Assembly (NCBI GenBank): GCA_050305405.1
Contig: JBNLFG010000009.1
Coordinates: forward strand, 1-64,000
DNA from: Desulfolinea sp050305405
Lineage (GTDB): Bacteria; Chloroflexota; Anaerolineae; Anaerolineales; Villigracilaceae
Direction of reading: 5' to 3'
Length of the DNA: 64,000 nt
In this document: piece by piece, positions 8,404-16,797 of the stretch
How the letters are laid out: every line of letters starts with the position of its first letter
Position numbering within the stretch: the stretch's first letter is position 1
Notes under the pieces: generated by a model
What the model was told of the DNA's origin: nothing
Databases searched by the model: none
The model's input: the letters and a program-made list of their open reading frames with translations, nothing else
Made by a program: the position numbers and the translations under genes

Positions 8404-8441
8404 AAAAAACCCTAAAAGCAAGTTTGCTTTTAGGGTTTTTT
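8404..8441 (+). terminator. Bidirectional terminator between convergent genes
   Basis: AAAAAACCCTAAAAGCAA (8404-8421) is a near-perfect inverted copy of TTGCTTTTAGGGTTTTTT (8424-8441). A- and T-tracts at the two ends suit both the M20 gene (+) and the gene ending at 8507 (-). Confidence 0.88.
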
Positions 8442-8506
8442 ATTTGAAAACGAAAACCTGTGATGAGTGATTTCTTGAGGTCACATATCACTCATCTCTC
8501 ATTCTT

Positions 8507-9088
8507 TTACCAAAGTTTCGGCAACAACATCGGCGTTCTTGCCTGATATGCCGCATACGCATCCCCAAATTCACGGCAGAGTTTCCGCTCTTCAAAATAC
8601 GCCCCGATGACGATGTAGATCGTCGCACCGATGTAGACCGTGAGTATATTCTGCGTCATAACAGGCGTGAGCCAAATAAAGAGCAAACCAAAGGTGTAGA
8701 GCGGGTGACGGATATATTTATACAATCCGTCAACGATCAACTTTCCATCTTTGAGATGTGGATGTGAAACCAATTGACGTAGCCCCGCAAACTCCCAGAC
8801 ATCTGTGCTCAACACGCCAACCACTTCCCCGACCGCAGCAAGTAATTGTCCGAAGAGCATCGCATACATCCATGGTGCGGGGATACTATAAAGTGTGCGG
8901 TCAGGCAATATCCGCGCAAGCCACAAGATTGGCAAAAAAGTAAACAGCGCAAAGATATTGTACGACAGACGGTAAAAACGCATGACGCCTGCGCTAAATA
9001 TTTTCTCAAAAAAAGCTTTGAAAGAAAGCGATGCTGTCCATGAATGAAGAAAACCCCAAAGAACGAGAGAAGCGATAATCCAGAGCAT
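8507..9088 (-). CDS. Integral membrane methyltransferase-like protein (NnrU/MddA/ICMT type)
   Basis: 193 aa with about five hydrophobic segments. The N-terminal HSWTASLSFK and RLSYNIFALFTFLP resemble NnrU and methanethiol S-methyltransferase (MddA) proteins. The C-terminal block YKYIRHPLYTFGLL, then EERKLCREFGDAYAAYQ, is the SAM-binding signature of the isoprenylcysteine/phospholipid methyltransferase superfamily. The likely role is methylation of a small or lipidic thiol or amine at the membrane; the substrate is unknown. It stands alone, convergent with the M20 gene. Confidence 0.78.
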   Translation of the reverse strand: MLWIIASLVLWGFLHSWTASLSFKAFFEKIFSAGVMRFYRLSYNIFALFTFLPILWLARILPDRTLYSIPAPWMYAMLFGQLLAAVGEVVGVLSTDVWEFAGLRQLVSHPHLKDGKLIVDGLYKYIRHPLYTFGLLFIWLTPVMTQNILTVYIGATIYIVIGAYFEERKLCREFGDAYAAYQARTPMLLPKLW

Positions 9089-9137
9089 AAAGTTACCTCT
9101 AAAAAGTAATGAGAAAAGCGCGATAAGTGATAAGGGG

Positions 9138-9854
9138 CTAATTTTCAGGCAAAGGGTTTGTAACTTCCTTCGTTTCTTGAATCGTTAGTGTACTTAAATT
9201 TATTTTTGTTGCATAAACCTTATTATCTTGCAAATATATAACAAGCAATTCGTTATCTCGCCAATATTCAACAGTATAAACTCGATCTACACCACTAACA
9301 AATTCCTGATAATTCAGTCCATCTGCATTAGAAATTGCAAGCGTCAGACTATCATATCGATCAACAACATCATCTAAATTTGTATCTTTATTCGCAATTT
9401 CATAAAACAGCCATTTAACAACGAATTCATCAATTTCATCTGCTGATGCACTCATAGTCTGCTCTGGATACTGCTGAATATCGACGATTACAGCATCATT
9501 TCTTTCAAATAATTTTCTCGATTCTAATGTGTCTGCATTAAGAAAGATTAAGTTCCTAATCGTAGAGCCTTCGCCAAAACTAAACCAACGTGCAGACCCC
9601 ATCGAAGACCGTGTTCCACCTTTAGTCAGCTCACCGACAAAGATAGACGTACCCTGAATTTGATGAAAATATCGTAAGTCTATTTCCTCTTCTAAATTAT
9701 TATCAATGATAACATCTGTATGCTTTTCTTCTTTTCCAATTACCCAAGTGGTAACTGCTCCAAAGACAATAAGAGATAATAATCCTCCTAAAATAGCATA
9801 GCCTAAATTATTTAGAAATGCCTTTAATTTCGGTTTCATAACTTTTTTATCCAT
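9138..9854 (-). CDS. Unknown single-pass membrane protein
   Basis: 238 aa with no family I recognise. Residues about 17-39 (AILGGLLSLIVFGAVTTWVIG) form one transmembrane helix after a Lys-rich start, so the bulk is predicted to face outside. The rest is acidic with no Cys. The start at 9854 is chosen because AGGAGG lies about 7 nt upstream; an in-frame upstream start at 9926 would add an unrelated Cys-containing N-terminus. Base composition is clearly more AT-rich than the flanking genes, which hints at acquisition from elsewhere or weak constraint. No neighbour suggests a function. Confidence 0.65.
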   Translation of the reverse strand: MDKKVMKPKLKAFLNNLGYAILGGLLSLIVFGAVTTWVIGKEEKHTDVIIDNNLEEEIDLRYFHQIQGTSIFVGELTKGGTRSSMGSARWFSFGEGSTIRNLIFLNADTLESRKLFERNDAVIVDIQQYPEQTMSASADEIDEFVVKWLFYEIANKDTNLDDVVDRYDSLTLAISNADGLNYQEFVSGVDRVYTVEYWRDNELLVIYLQDNKVYATKINLSTLTIQETKEVTNPLPEN

Positions 9855-9939
9855 TTTATTACCTCCTAAACGGCTTCCGCAATTTAAAAAGTGACAAGTG
9901 AAATTTAAACACGCATCACTTGTCACTCTTTACTCGTGA

Positions 9940-12513
9940 CTAATTTCCAAACGCCGGAACTTCCACCGTCTCTCCACCTGTTTCGACCAAATAGTAGGGC
10001 ATCCACGCCACACCGAAGTAATCGACAAAGATATTGGTCTTGGTCGGGGTGATGGTCACTTCGCTGGTTTGATTGACCACCGCGCCCCAGCGGTCGCTGA
10101 TCTCATCGAGACGCGATTTGAACTCTGCTTCGAGAGCGTTGATCTGCTCTTCGAGATCGTCAATTGCTTCGATGGATTCCTGCACGTCGGCTTTTGCTTG
10201 TTGAGTCAGACGACGTTTTGTGAGAGAAGTCGTCATCCGGCGGCGGCGCTTGCTGAAGAGGCTCAACACGTTTTCAGCGTGCGTGCCCATCTCTTCCATT
10301 TTGCGGTCGGCCAACTCGTCTTCATCCTGACGTAATTCGCGCTCTTCCCTCTTCAAACGGTTTTCGAGCGTATCCAGTTTGCGTTCGTATTGCGCGCTAA
10401 CTTTGTTGATCTCAGCATCGCGCTTATCGCGGGCAGCGTCTGAGCAGGCACGCATAAATTCTGATTTCGAAATATCCGGTCCGGCATAAACCTTCAAGAC
10501 ATCATTCGCACGCGCCGTAACACTCACGGTACGATAGATCCAATCCCTGAAATCACGTTTAAGTGCGGTCATCAATTTCGACTCACTAAAGGGTGCGTCC
10601 AGGCTCACGAAGCGCGATTGCGGCGCAGGCACTTTGGCAAGTGCGTCCACATCCACGCTTTGGCCCGCATAATCATCCCAGCGCACCACGCCGCGCGGGT
10701 CTGGATTTTGCACCAGCAGCGCACGCGCGGCTTCGCTATCTACGCCATATTTACGGTTGAGAAAACGTACGGATGCAGCTGCCAGCAAGGTCGGGCGATA
10801 GAGCATGCCAACCTGTTCGGCATCCGCGCCCATGGGGCGGCGTGCCAACTCAAAGGCTTCCATCAGGCTCAAATTAAAGGGCAGGAAGAACTCCCCCACA
10901 CTGGCGGGGATCGCTGGCCGAGTGCTCGTGCTGCCATCATGGGGACGAGCAACGCGCTTGCGCTCAGGGCGGCGACGAGATGCTCCATTAACGGAAACAG
11001 GTTGATAACTTGCGAGCGTCTCGGTGGCGGATGCTTGCGGCACATCCACAGATTTGGGCTGGCTCACCGTTTGAGGGGCAGATGCCGCCATCACATCATC
11101 ATCCACCAAATCCCAGCCTGCACCGGCAAGTTCGTTTAAAGCCGGAATCTGCGTGCGCGTCATTGGCCCGGCGAGATAATTCATCGCCCAGCGCGTGCGG
11201 AAGAGAGCAGGCTGCTTATTGTGAACATTGTGCAAAATAAAGGCGCGCTTGCCAAGGCTGGAAATGAGCTTGGCATAGGCTGCGCGGTTAAGCGTGCCCG
11301 TGGCACTATCGAGACCTTCGAGCAGGCGTTCTTTATCGCGCTCGGTCTGGAGCTTGCCGATAAACCACGAGCCCGCATTTGAGAGGGCTTTGTAATCGAC
11401 ATCGACGGGATTCTGCGTGGCAAGGACGAGGCCAACGCCAAAAGCGCGCGCCTGTTTGAGCATCCGCAAAAGGGGCTGCTTGGAAGGCGGATTTTTCTGC
11501 GGCGGGAGGTAACCAAAAATCTCGTCCATGTAAAGCAGGGCGCGCAAGGAATTGGTACCACCCTGCGTGCGCATCCACGTTTCAACGGAGGCGAGCAGCA
11601 GTGTGATGAAAAACATGCGCTCGGTCTCGCTAAGATGAGCCAGATAAAAAACACTGTGACGCGGACGACCATCCGGTGTGTAAAGCAGGTCAGGGATGTC
11701 GAGGGCTTGGCCTTCGCGCCAGGTCTCAAAGGAGGGCGAGGCGAGAATGGCATTCAATTGCATAACAAGCGAAGTACGCGCCTTGGCGGGGAAGAAAGTA
11801 TCAAGCGGCAGCGCGCCGAGTTTATCGAAAGGCGGGTTTTGGGTCTGGAGAATTAGTTCAGTCAGATCGAGGCTTTTGCCTTTGCTCCAGGCATTTTCAA
11901 AGATATGCGAGAGAAGAATATGCTCACGAGAGCGTAAAGGATCAATATCACTTTCACCGATCAAACCGAGCAAAGCCGTGACCGTGCTCGATATTTTCTC
12001 ACGCAGTATTTCGCGATTCTCACGCCAATCCAGATCGGGGACTGCAAGCGAAGACAAGACGCTGACAGGGATGCCCGCATCCGAGCCGGGGGTGTAGACG
12101 GCGAATTCAGCGGCGTTCTTGAGGGCACGCACACGATTGGCATCCATGCCCCATTTGGCGAGACCATCTTTCCACGTTTGCGCGGTTTGGATGGCCGTCT
12201 GTTCAACACTCACACCAGCACGGCGGGCGGATTCAGGGTCGAGCCAGGGTTCAAAATCCTGTGGGGCGAGATCAGGGAAGTGAAGTAACAAGTTCGTCAG
12301 GTCGCCTTTGGGGTCGATGATCAGCGCCGGGACATTTTGCAGCGCAGCTTCTTCGAGCAAGGTCACGCAGAGTCCCGTTTTGCCAGAGCCGGTCATGCCG
12401 GTCACAATGGCGTGCGTAGTCAGATCAGCGGGATTGTAGAAAAGAGGTTTGTCGCCAGGCTCAGCTTGCGGGTTTTCAAGATGACGACCGAGATAAAAGT
12501 GATTGTTAGACAT
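9940..12513 (-). CDS. HerA/VirD4-like ATP-binding protein with coiled-coil tail
   Basis: 857 aa. Walker A GMTGSGKTG lies at 39-47 and a hydrophobic-strand Walker B ending in Asp-Glu (LLYMDEIFGYLPP) at 326-338; DPKGD (68-72) and LATQNPVD complete a FtsK-HerA-type motor domain. Residues about 690-780 are a charged coiled coil (KRDAEINKVSAQYERKL, KREERELRQDEDEL). A final beta-rich domain ends WMPYYLVETGG. Homologous large HerA-like ATPases occur widely in actinobacteria and Chloroflexota, usually of unknown role. HerA partners such as NurA, Sir2 or a nuclease are not adjacent, so a defence function is not supported. It is the only gene of its unit. Confidence 0.8.
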   Translation of the reverse strand: MSNNHFYLGRHLENPQAEPGDKPLFYNPADLTTHAIVTGMTGSGKTGLCVTLLEEAALQNVPALIIDPKGDLTNLLLHFPDLAPQDFEPWLDPESARRAGVSVEQTAIQTAQTWKDGLAKWGMDANRVRALKNAAEFAVYTPGSDAGIPVSVLSSLAVPDLDWRENREILREKISSTVTALLGLIGESDIDPLRSREHILLSHIFENAWSKGKSLDLTELILQTQNPPFDKLGALPLDTFFPAKARTSLVMQLNAILASPSFETWREGQALDIPDLLYTPDGRPRHSVFYLAHLSETERMFFITLLLASVETWMRTQGGTNSLRALLYMDEIFGYLPPQKNPPSKQPLLRMLKQARAFGVGLVLATQNPVDVDYKALSNAGSWFIGKLQTERDKERLLEGLDSATGTLNRAAYAKLISSLGKRAFILHNVHNKQPALFRTRWAMNYLAGPMTRTQIPALNELAGAGWDLVDDDVMAASAPQTVSQPKSVDVPQASATETLASYQPVSVNGASRRRPERKRVARPHDGSTSTRPAIPASVGEFFLPFNLSLMEAFELARRPMGADAEQVGMLYRPTLLAAASVRFLNRKYGVDSEAARALLVQNPDPRGVVRWDDYAGQSVDVDALAKVPAPQSRFVSLDAPFSESKLMTALKRDFRDWIYRTVSVTARANDVLKVYAGPDISKSEFMRACSDAARDKRDAEINKVSAQYERKLDTLENRLKREERELRQDEDELADRKMEEMGTHAENVLSLFSKRRRRMTTSLTKRRLTQQAKADVQESIEAIDDLEEQINALEAEFKSRLDEISDRWGAVVNQTSEVTITPTKTNIFVDYFGVAWMPYYLVETGGETVEVPAFGN

Positions 12514-12596
12514 GATGACTCCGTGAAAACGCTAAAAGGTTGAAAATAGAATAAATGTGCTAGGGGCTTAATTTACCCCACTTTGGTCAAATTCGC

Positions 12597-12634
12597 AACA
12601 AAATAAACTCCCCTGCCGCAAGCGACAGGGGAGT
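12597..12634 (-). terminator. Terminator of the sigma / DUF5667 operon
   Basis: ACTCCCCTGCCG (12607-12618) and CGACAGGGGAGT (12623-12634) form a stem with one mismatch. Read on the - strand the stem is followed by a T-rich run, so it terminates the transcript ending at 12683. Confidence 0.75.
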
Positions 12635-12682
12635 GGACTAAAAAGAAGGGAGAGGTACCCCACTCGACTAATAACTATCTGA

Positions 12683-13756
12683 CTAGTCATCATCAGATTC
12701 TGAATCTAACTCTTCATCAGATTCAGAATCTTCATCAGAAGCCGGGGTTGGGGTAATTGTTGCATCATCACTGTCGCCTTCATCATCGGGGACAGGGGTC
12801 GGAACTATTGTAGGGTCGCTATCGTCAGATTTATCATGCTCTTCTTCATCATCCGTTGAAGTAGTATCCTGTCCATCTTCAGGCACCGGTGGCGTCACAG
12901 TATCCTGTTCATCTTCCGCCACGTCCTCGCCATCGTCGGTTTCATCAGGCTCTTCTTCTGGAGTCAGTGTTACAACAGGATCATCGACATCTTCAGAGTT
13001 CCGCACATCCTCGGTCTCAACACTCTCATTCATCGTCGCCGTAGGCACAATCAATATATCTTTAGAAAAGCTCAAAATAATACTTGTTGCCAAAACTGTG
13101 CCATCATCGCTTGTTTCTCCAGAAACGATAACGTCAGTGCCGATCTGGATCGACGGATCTATATCTGTATCAGCGGATGTAGTAACCGGCACGCCCGCAA
13201 TATTCCACTTGTTTCCGTTTCGAGTGATTACCTGCCCCTCAAACTGGACTGCGGCAAAGCGCCCGTACCCCAACAATGCCTGCACCTCTTCACGACGCTC
13301 ATTCTCATAAATTGTCTCTAACCTGGCTGTTTCAACGCTGTCAGAAAACCAGACACGGGCACTTTCCCAACCACGTTTGACAGCATATAGGCCATCTCCT
13401 GGCAGAGCAGATGTTGAAGCACGGACAAGGCCTGTTGTTCCACCAATAAAAAAGGCCAGAGCCAATGTCAGGGGAACCAAAACCCGCCGAAAGTCCAGGA
13501 AAGCCCCGCGCCGCGGTGCAGACGCGGCTTCCCGCATTTGAGCGGCATGCTGCAAAAGACGCGCACGATTGCGGCGCATCACCTCATCAGATACGATGAC
13601 AGGGGCAGCCTCTTTGGCATCTATTGCTGCCTGCAAAAGGGGGCGCAACTCATCGGCATATTGAGGAAATTCTGCCAACGAACTTTCAGGATCTCTTCCT
13701 TGCTCAAGAACATTTTGGCAGATGATTTCAAGAGCATCATTTTTTTTCTTATTCAT
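12683..13756 (-). CDS. Membrane DUF5667/DUF5666 protein, putative anti-sigma factor
   Basis: 357 aa. The cytoplasmic N-terminus (1-90) is helical and charged. One transmembrane segment lies at 92-111. A DUF5667-type block (LPGDGLYAVKRGWE, about 112-165) and a DUF5666 OB-like domain (FEGQVITRNGNKWNIAG, about 172-228) follow outside. The tail (240-357) is low-complexity Asp/Glu/Ser/Thr/Pro. The topology and the 8-nt overlap with the ECF sigma gene suggest a membrane anti-sigma factor whose external domain senses an envelope or extracellular signal. That function is inferred from arrangement; the N-terminus does not show a zinc anti-sigma motif. The DUF5666 domain recurs in the secreted protein encoded just upstream. 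Confidence 0.75.
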   Translation of the reverse strand: MNKKKNDALEIICQNVLEQGRDPESSLAEFPQYADELRPLLQAAIDAKEAAPVIVSDEVMRRNRARLLQHAAQMREAASAPRRGAFLDFRRVLVPLTLALAFFIGGTTGLVRASTSALPGDGLYAVKRGWESARVWFSDSVETARLETIYENERREEVQALLGYGRFAAVQFEGQVITRNGNKWNIAGVPVTTSADTDIDPSIQIGTDVIVSGETSDDGTVLATSIILSFSKDILIVPTATMNESVETEDVRNSEDVDDPVVTLTPEEEPDETDDGEDVAEDEQDTVTPPVPEDGQDTTSTDDEEEHDKSDDSDPTIVPTPVPDDEGDSDDATITPTPASDEDSESDEELDSESDDD

Positions 13757-14348
13757 TCTCTACCTCCCCGACATAGCGTCGGAGTGCAGCCAGGGCGCGA
13801 AATTGAAGCGCCTTAATCGCGTTTACTCTTTTCTTCATAAACGCTGCTGTTTCTTCCAGTGAGTAGCCTTGCCCAAAACGCAAAGCTAAAACGGTTTGTT
13901 GATCCCCGGTGAGCTGTCGCAATGCTTCACGCGTAACGCGAACCTGATCGATTCGTTCAATTTCACTTAGAAGAGCTTCTGTGTCAGCGGCCAATGTCTC
14001 AGGCAACTGGGTCGTCGGACGGCGATAGTGACGACGAAGATGATCCGTGACAATATGAGACGCCGTTGAAAGTAACCAAGCTTTTATATTTTTCTTGGGA
14101 CCGCGTTTCTTTTTACATGCTTCCAGTAAGCGAACAAAAACATCACTGGCAATGTCCTCCGCAAGCCCTTCATCATTCAGCCGGTAGAGGACGAAACGGT
14201 AGACATCAGGGAAGCAACGATCATAGACTGCAGTAATGGCCTGCGGATCAAGCGTCCGCAGGCCATCCAATTCATTATATTGTTGAGCTTCTGATAAAGC
14301 TGCCATTTTTTGTCCATGTCCATCAAAAGAGCGATTCAATTCGTACAT
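13749..14348 (-). CDS. ECF-type RNA polymerase sigma factor
   Basis: 199 aa. Region 2 is visible as VYRFVLYRLNDEGLAEDIASDVFVRLLE with helix KNIKAWLLSTASHIVTDHLRR. Region 4 reads LTGDQQTVLALRFGQGYSLEETAAFMKK, a helix-turn-helix that reads the -35 element. The length is typical for ECF sigma-70 factors. The start at 14348 follows GGAG. The stop overlaps the start of the membrane DUF5667 gene, the classic arrangement of sigma and anti-sigma. Its targets may include the DUF5666 Ser-Asp protein 74 nt upstream, but no shared promoter could be proved. Confidence 0.88.
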   Translation of the reverse strand: MYELNRSFDGHGQKMAALSEAQQYNELDGLRTLDPQAITAVYDRCFPDVYRFVLYRLNDEGLAEDIASDVFVRLLEACKKKRGPKKNIKAWLLSTASHIVTDHLRRHYRRPTTQLPETLAADTEALLSEIERIDQVRVTREALRQLTGDQQTVLALRFGQGYSLEETAAFMKKRVNAIKALQFRALAALRRYVGEVENE

Positions 14349-14422
14349 TTTACTCCATCAATATCTCTCTTTTTGGAAAGGGCGAAATAACCATCTACTT
14401 ACTTTTTTTCTACAGATCAGAC

Positions 14423-15145
14423 TTAAGGAACAGGAGTAGGAGTGACTGTGGTATCTGTGCTGTCGCTTGATGAGTCATCACTGCTGCTATCGTCGTGACT
14501 ATCATCATCATGGCTATCGTCATCATGACTTTCATCGTGATGATTGTCGTTGCTGCTGTCATCATCACCGTCATCAGGGCTACTATCATCACTGCTGCTG
14601 TCATCCGAGTTATCGTAGCTGCTATCATCATTAGCATCACTGTTGCTATCATCAGTGTAGCTGTCATCGGAGGAGCTGTCGTCAGATGAGTCGTCGTCAC
14701 TGTAGCTGTCGTCAGATGAGCTGTCATCACTGTAGCTGTCATCGGAGGAGCTATCGTCAGAATAGCTGTCGTCAGACGAGTTGTCATCACTGTAGCTATC
14801 ATCGGATGAGTTGTCATCGAAGGAGCTATCATCAGATGAGCTGTCTTCCAACTGAACCGACTGGGCAACAAGAGCCCCGTTTTCATCCACAGTAGCTTCC
14901 ACTTCGACCAAGTCACCAACAACTAAGCCAGCGCTTTCGATCAACGCGGGATCAACTGTCACAGTCTGTCCATCGACGGTAACCTGATCACCATCAATAG
15001 CTTCAACAACACCTTTAACATCGATAGATGCGCTACTCATTCCCACATCAACATTATCTACAACAGAAGCTGCAGCAGATGTTGCTCTACCTGCAAGCAG
15101 TCCAAATACGACCAAGGCTGTAACCAATAAGTTTTTTTTCTGCAT
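14423..15145 (-). CDS. Secreted DUF5666 protein with Ser-Asp repeat tail
   Basis: 240 aa. A signal peptide (about 1-26, LLVTALVVFGLLAGRATSAAA) precedes a DUF5666 domain (about 42-100: KGVVEAIDGDQVTVDGQ). From residue 101 to about 228 the protein is almost pure Ser/Asp with Tyr, Asn and His, in units such as SSDDSYSDD, and ends in TPTPVP. Ser-Asp stretches of this kind bind calcium or act as flexible stalks in Gram-positive surface proteins. The same DUF5666 plus acidic-tail plan is found in the membrane protein at 12683-13756. The repeat is coded by degenerate 15-18 bp units; long open frames in the other phases are shadows. No cell-wall sorting motif is present. Confidence 0.8.
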   Translation of the reverse strand: MQKKNLLVTALVVFGLLAGRATSAAASVVDNVDVGMSSASIDVKGVVEAIDGDQVTVDGQTVTVDPALIESAGLVVGDLVEVEATVDENGALVAQSVQLEDSSSDDSSFDDNSSDDSYSDDNSSDDSYSDDSSSDDSYSDDSSSDDSYSDDDSSDDSSSDDSYTDDSNSDANDDSSYDNSDDSSSDDSSPDDGDDDSSNDNHHDESHDDDSHDDDSHDDSSSDDSSSDSTDTTVTPTPVP

Positions 15146-15222
15146 TTTTGTTCCTCCAGAACAATAATAGGATATGTTATTTATATAGTCGACGAAGGAA
15201 CAAAAAGGTTACGGGCAATTTT

Positions 15223-15267
15223 AAAAAAAGAGTATTGCGCTGCTGGAAACCTGCGCAATACTCTTTT
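15223..15267 (-). terminator. Terminator of the SDR / PLD / protease operon
   Basis: AAAAGAGTATTGCGC (15226-15240) and GCGCAATACTCTTTT (15253-15267) are perfect inverted copies. On the - strand the stem is followed by seven T residues, 19 nt after the protease stop. Confidence 0.88.
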
Positions 15268-15285
15268 CGTTTTGTTGTCAGAGCG

Positions 15286-16797
15286 TTATGGTGCGTAGAC
15301 AGTCAAGTTATCAAAACTCACAGCAATACCGGGATCGTCAAAAACGCCTCCAGCCAAACCGATATAGCCAGAAGAGAAACTATCATCGGTCACACTTGCA
15401 ATAACCGAATCATTCACCGCCAGTGTAAGCTGGCTACCAACACAAGAAGCCGTCATATTCAACGAAGACTGTCCTTCTAACCAAGCAAGGCGATCCCAAT
15501 CATAGAGGGCAAAATATTCACCCGCTACATACTTATAAATAATGAAGTAGCCATCTTCATCAACCTCGAGTTTATAGAAATTATCATTATCTGTGTAGCG
15601 GCATAAGACGCCAAATCCCCCCGTGCCATTGGCAGATTGAATAACATTCACATCCACGCTCATAATGATATCTGAATACTGCTCGTTATCGTAATGGCTC
15701 CAAACATCGTAATTCGGCTCATTGACTTCGATATAAAACTGACCGTTACGATACTCCGTAATACCTGTCGTTGTATTCTGCTCGCTCCAACCACTGGATG
15801 AAGATGAGAAATCGTCCTGCAAAAGAAGCGTTCCACTGGCCTGAACAGGGATTGCCGCTTGGGGAACTGATTCGTCGGCTACGAAATTCACTTCCCCGCG
15901 TCTGGCGGCTTCGATCAGCGGAAGTGCCAGTTTGACGGGACGCAACGCGTTAATAAAACCACCCGTCGGGATGCAGCTATCATTATCATCCACATAACCG
16001 TCACGGTTAGTATCGGCCAGCACGCGGCAGTCCACATATTGGTCTTCACCGCCGTAGCCGAGCTGGGTCGGCACGCCGATCAACTCTTCTTTCTCGTTGA
16101 CCGCCAAACCGCCGCTATTGCCACCTGAGATGGTCGCAGAAGTCTTGATAAAGGCACGCTGCCCAACCCCACTCTCGGAGGTAAAGCCACCCACTTTGCC
16201 GGATGTGAGGGTAATGGTCGCCCCGCCAATACCGGGGTAACCTAAAATGGTCAGATCCCCGCCCAATTCAAGTGCGTCCGAATCGCCGAGGGCTACAGCA
16301 GGCAACCCGAGCGTGGCACGATCTACGGGATTGCGATTCAAATCGGTCGTCACGCGAATCACGGCGAGATCCAAGCCTTCATTGACTTGCATCACTTCGG
16401 CATAATAACGCGGCTCGGCGGGATAATCCGGGTTAACCGTGAAGGCTACGATTAGATCACGAACATCGTAGAATTTATCAGAGAGAACAACGTGTGCATT
16501 GGTCAGGATCAATCCATCAGAGGAGATCACCGAGCCGGAGCCTGTCCAGCCATCAACGATTTCGCCTTCGTAGTCAACCATGGCGATAATTTGCACAACC
16601 GCCTGATAAAGCTGATTAGGGCGCACATCTTCAACAACGACAGGCTGCTGAACAGAGGGGGATGTTGTTGTTGCAGCGGGTTCATCACCGCCAACGAGGG
16701 CACCCAAAACACCCAAGCCTCCGATGGTGAAAATAACACCAAAACAAAGTAAAACAAGACTCACCACCCCGCAGGTAATCCAGGTATTCTTTTTCAT
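15286..16797 (-). CDS. Membrane-anchored trypsin-like serine protease with C-terminal lectin-like domain
   Basis: 503 aa. A transmembrane segment at about 10-36 anchors the protein. The S1/HtrA-type protease domain shows His102 in TNAHVV, Asp143 in GLDLAVI and Ser228 in GGNSGG. An insertion near residues 256-269 (DTNRDGYVDDND) resembles an EF-hand calcium loop. After about residue 325 a beta-sandwich of the concanavalin/laminin-G type (QDDFSSSSSGW to AVSFDNLTVYAP) follows, a fold used to bind glycans. No PDZ domain is present, unlike DegP. The start overlaps the stop of the PLD gene by one base (TAATG). The likely role is extracellular protein processing or quality control. Confidence 0.86.
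   Translation of the reverse strand: MKKNTWITCGVVSLVLLCFGVIFTIGGLGVLGALVGGDEPAATTTSPSVQQPVVVEDVRPNQLYQAVVQIIAMVDYEGEIVDGWTGSGSVISSDGLILTNAHVVLSDKFYDVRDLIVAFTVNPDYPAEPRYYAEVMQVNEGLDLAVIRVTTDLNRNPVDRATLGLPAVALGDSDALELGGDLTILGYPGIGGATITLTSGKVGGFTSESGVGQRAFIKTSATISGGNSGGLAVNEKEELIGVPTQLGYGGEDQYVDCRVLADTNRDGYVDDNDSCIPTGGFINALRPVKLALPLIEAARRGEVNFVADESVPQAAIPVQASGTLLLQDDFSSSSSGWSEQNTTTGITEYRNGQFYIEVNEPNYDVWSHYDNEQYSDIIMSVDVNVIQSANGTGGFGVLCRYTDNDNFYKLEVDEDGYFIIYKYVAGEYFALYDWDRLAWLEGQSSLNMTASCVGSQLTLAVNDSVIASVTDDSFSSGYIGLAGGVFDDPGIAVSFDNLTVYAP

Noticed and set aside
9940..12513. HerA-like ATPase as part of an anti-phage system
   Set aside because: No NurA, Sir2, nuclease or toxin gene is adjacent; both sides hold unrelated genes.
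14410..14922. Long open frames in the other phases of the Ser-Asp repeat gene
   Set aside because: They are produced by the repeated DNA; the chosen frame alone has a signal peptide, a DUF5666 domain and a normal start.
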